From positions 66,053,201 to 66,117,200 of the forward strand of contig OZ038422.1 in the NCBI GenBank assembly GCA_964036155.1: a DNA stretch of 64,000 nucleotides, written 5' to 3'. Positions 61,131 to 64,000 of the stretch are shown here, piece by piece; positions within the stretch are counted from its first letter, which is position 1, and every line of letters starts with the position of its first letter. Below the pieces are notes generated by a model. That model worked only from the letters and a program-made list of their open reading frames with translations, was not told the DNA's origin and searched no databases. A program made the position numbers and the translations under genes. This DNA comes from Diploscapter coronatus (Eukaryota; Nematoda; Chromadorea; Rhabditida; Rhabditidae).

Positions 61131-62346
61131 TTCGACCCTGACCGGCTGCAGTTTTTTTTTTTTTTTTCGATTTTTTACCCAAATTAGAGTCTGATACTCC
61201 GGCTGTAAATAAGCTTATTTTGTAGAAAATTCAATTTTGCACAAGATATGACCAATTTTGATAAAAATCATCATGGTCGAAACCACGAAAAATGCGTCTG
61301 AACGCATAAAATCAGGGTAATTATTTCATAGCGTCAACTTTGACTCCCCACAACTTTCTTATTTCTGAACCAAATTCCATGATTCTTTTTTATTTTGTAG
61401 ACCTTGTTGAAGAGAATATGATAAAAATATAAAGAAATTTTTAGAAATTAATTTTGGCGGGAAAAAATTAGCCTAAGTTGTCCTATATGCCCGTACTATG
61501 TTTACGCGTAAATGACGTTGGAAAAATTCGTCTTTTCAGTATGTTGTGTAGAATGACATGGTGAACAACTTTATTCGAAAATCGGCCCCGGATTCATTAT
61601 CGTATCGACTACAGAATTTTTTGAAATTCAATAACTAATTATTGCAAAGTGCCGTTTGGACAGTAAATTTCAAAAAATCATTCAATTTGATCCACAAGTA
61701 AGAAAGTTATCAATTTTTCCTGAGATCGGGTCTATAAAAACTTCAAACTACCGTAATCCTGCATACGATCATTTTTATGAAAAACAAATCACATCATGAT
61801 GATCAGCGTGAAAAACTGCATATATGGTGTGAAAATCAGCCCGATTTACGGACCCTGTTTATGCCCCTTTGTTAAGACTTGGGTTTTTTCTGACATCCAC
61901 TCTTAAGTATATTTCATTCATACTAAGCTATCTACAAATTTGATATATCAAATCAGAAATCAAATTCATGATACCAAATAACATGATTGCACAACTTTAC
62001 CACTATCAATCAATTTTATTTTTTATTACTATTGCTAGTGTGTGTCCTTATCCAAATGGATAGAACTCTGTGTATTTGAATTTCTACTCCTATTAAACAC
62101 GTAATTCCACCTGCGATACTTTTTATCACTTCACTGCTATAAGCGATAATCCAAGCGCAATATTTTATCAATCAAGTTTGTCACTTTCCCTTCGCATTTT
62201 ATAGCTTGTGATATAAAACAGCAATAAAATATCAAAAGCAAATCGCTTTTGTACGAATTTTGACCGCTGGGGACTATTTAAAGTTTAAGTTTAAAAATAA
62301 AAATAACTAGATTATATTGAATATTTTATCAAAATCATATATTTAC

Positions 62347-62387
<41 letters not shown>

Positions 62388-63014
62388 ATAATAACATAGC
62401 AGACCCCTCCACATGGAGAAGAATGCTACGAAAAAAATAACGATAATAGCAATAGTTGGTAAGAGAATAATCAGAACAATTTAGCAATTTCTTCTAGAAG
62501 TTGTTATAATTAATCTCTTTACAAACGTTTTATTCTCTAAAATAAATATTGTATTAGGAATAATTACAAAAAAATTTATTGATTTTAAAAATCGACTTTA
62601 ATCAATAATTGGCTATCTGCAATTGTGATATTAATGCGTTTTTTTTAAGTCTTCTATATTTATAAAATGTATAGTTTCAATAAATAAAATTTCTATATTG
62701 TTCACTTTTAAAAGATATCAATATCAAAATGCAGAAATATTGAAGTACTATGATTCGATTCGAAATTATTTGTAAGTACAGAGTGTTTCAAGTTTATCTA
62801 CCCAATTTACTTTTTGGATAACTTTTTATTTTTCATCCAAATTGAGCAGCTTTTTTTGCATGGCACTCTCCTTACGTAATGGTTTTGTCTGGCATAGCTC
62901 TTGAGTAGAAGAAAATTACCCACACCCATAAAACTACCTGTTCTTGAAAAGCTAATTCTTGATAATCTAAGAAAAGTTTCAAAAATTTATAGCTCTCTGT
63001 GTGTGCACATTATA
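61131..63014. other. repeat debris, no gene
   Basis: AT-rich. 61140-61162 is a long T run. 61580-61680 (CCCGGATTCATTATCGTATC, TTGCAAAGTGCCGTTTGGAC) resembles sequence near 40800 and the foldback arms at 20 kb. 61805-61915 is the inverted partner of 42915-43030. A microsatellite is listed separately. Confidence 0.5.
62347..62385. repeat. ATT trinucleotide microsatellite
   Basis: About thirteen uninterrupted ATT units, followed by an interrupted TAATGATAATAA tail. Confidence 0.9.
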
Positions 63015-63796
63015 TAGTCGATTCTGAGTAAGTGGATACTGCATACATTTTGCAAACTCGCTCGCTCAGGCTCCGCCCACTTTTTCCTGCTCTGCGAGTT
63101 GCGTCATTCCTCCCATTTTCGAACGGTTTTTCTCGACATTTTCGCGAAAATTTTTATAATTATATCCTAATTATCTCTCTGATTGACCAATTGACTCTGT
63201 AGAGCAATGCTTCATCGTTTTGAGCCATTTTATCGTCAGAAATAACGTGTTTTTAATTTTTCAAGTTTGAAAACGAAAAGTAGTTGGTTTATTGTCTCCA
63301 ACTAATTGAATATTGCACCTAATTAACCAGGTAATTAGCCAATTAGCTCTTTAATGTTTGCTGTTCATTTTTCGACCGTAAATTTCGTATTTTCCGTGCA
63401 AATTTGACAATTTTCATGAAAATATCTGATAAGCGACTGTTTGTTTGTCCATCAGCTTGCAATTCTAATGGCTGACGATGACAAAATCTGCATCTTGAAG
63501 GAATCGACAATTGACTCGATGAAAATGGGTCCTGATTTGAGAGAAAAAATCGCTAAAAAAACACAAGGAAAATGAACAGCAAACATTAAAGAGGGTTAAT
63601 TGATCAATTAGAGAGATAATTAGGATATAATTATAAAGATTTTTCGTAAAAATGTCAAGAAAATTCGAAAAAAAAAGGCAAAACTCGTTCGAAAATGGGG
63701 GGAATGACGCAATTCGCAGAGCAGGAAAAAGTGGGCGGAGCCTGAGTGAGCGAAGTTGCAAAACGTATGCAGTATCCACTTACTCAGAATCAACTA
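63015..63796. mobile_element. about 780-bp palindromic element with TA/TATA flank
   Basis: Ends TAGTCGATTCTGAGTAAGTG and CACTTACTCAGAATCAACTA match in inverted orientation with one mismatch in the first 30 bp. Flanking TATA occurs on both sides, so the duplication is TA or TATA. Arms of about 200 bp share CAGGCTCCGCCCACTTTTTC, then ATTATATCCTAATTATCTCT. The minus-strand frame at 63465-63779 reads the right arm and is not a gene. The outer motif just upstream (TGTGCACATTATATAGTC) abuts a piece resembling the foldback arm. Confidence 0.8.
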
Positions 63797-64000
63797 TACT
63801 ATCATTGCATTAACTATAATCACCTGTCACGGCTCGTCAGAGTAAAGGAAAGTGGTGTATTCGTTTTGAGCACGCACTCGCTTTACATGTACTCATTGTT
63901 CATCTTTTGAATTTCCGCTTTTCTCTTCGTTTTTCACGCTCTTTTTCGTTAATTACTTTAATTAGGGTTATTTAATCTAATTTTTACTGACGAGGTTTTG

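Noticed and set aside
63465..63779. 104-codon minus-strand frame
   Set aside because: Falls within the right arm of a palindromic element whose left arm carries the same sequence with stops.

Overview
The window is eukaryotic and nematode, most likely a rhabditid close to Caenorhabditis. The sequence is AT-rich. Genes are split into many short exons by introns often only 40-60 bp long that end in TTTTCAG or TTTAG. Several families are ones greatly expanded in Caenorhabditis: DUF288/STELLO-like, DUF273, DUF268 and the nematode OAC acyltransferases. I cannot name the species. Gene calls below are spliced by hand from the sequence, so outer limits are firmer than every internal junction.

Layout. 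0-8.7 kb: two tandem minus-strand DUF288/STELLO-like genes (copy A runs off the left edge; copy B looks complete). 11-13.7 kb: a minus-strand core-1 beta-1,3-galactosyltransferase (T-synthase) copy. 14.8-16.3 kb: an ELO fatty-acid elongase. 18-21.8 kb: geranylgeranyl diphosphate synthase, with a 1.7-kb foldback transposon in one intron. 22.5-24.9 kb: a cis-prenyltransferase (dehydrodolichyl diphosphate synthase). 25.3 kb: a cytochrome P450 haem-loop fragment. 26-30.5 kb: a third DUF288 gene, interrupted in a coding exon by a palindromic element carrying tRNA-like promoters. 32.9-35.5 kb: a second, plus-strand copy of the T-synthase locus, inverted relative to the first. 36.9-38.9 kb: a DUF268 gene. 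39-45 kb: repeats, a DUF288 3' pseudogene fragment and a Helitron-like segment. 45.5-48.3 kb: a DUF273 putative glycosyltransferase. 50.5-55.1 kb: an OAC-type membrane acyltransferase with a SGNH-like tail. 55.2-64 kb: essentially gene-free, filled with palindromic elements nested in one another.

Themes. Most recognisable genes concern glycosylation or its lipid supply: trans- and cis-prenyltransferases (isoprenoid and dolichol carrier), T-synthase (mucin-type O-glycans), three STELLO-like genes, DUF273, and an acyltransferase. I infer a loose, duplication-prone cluster rather than a regulated operon, because intergenic gaps are long and strands are mixed. The noncoding DNA is dominated by long inverted-repeat elements. 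Four of them keep legible target-site duplications or target dinucleotides (9 bp at 19.4/21.2 kb, 3 bp at 29.4/30.1 kb, TA at 59.5/60.4 kb, TA or TATA at 63.0/63.8 kb).
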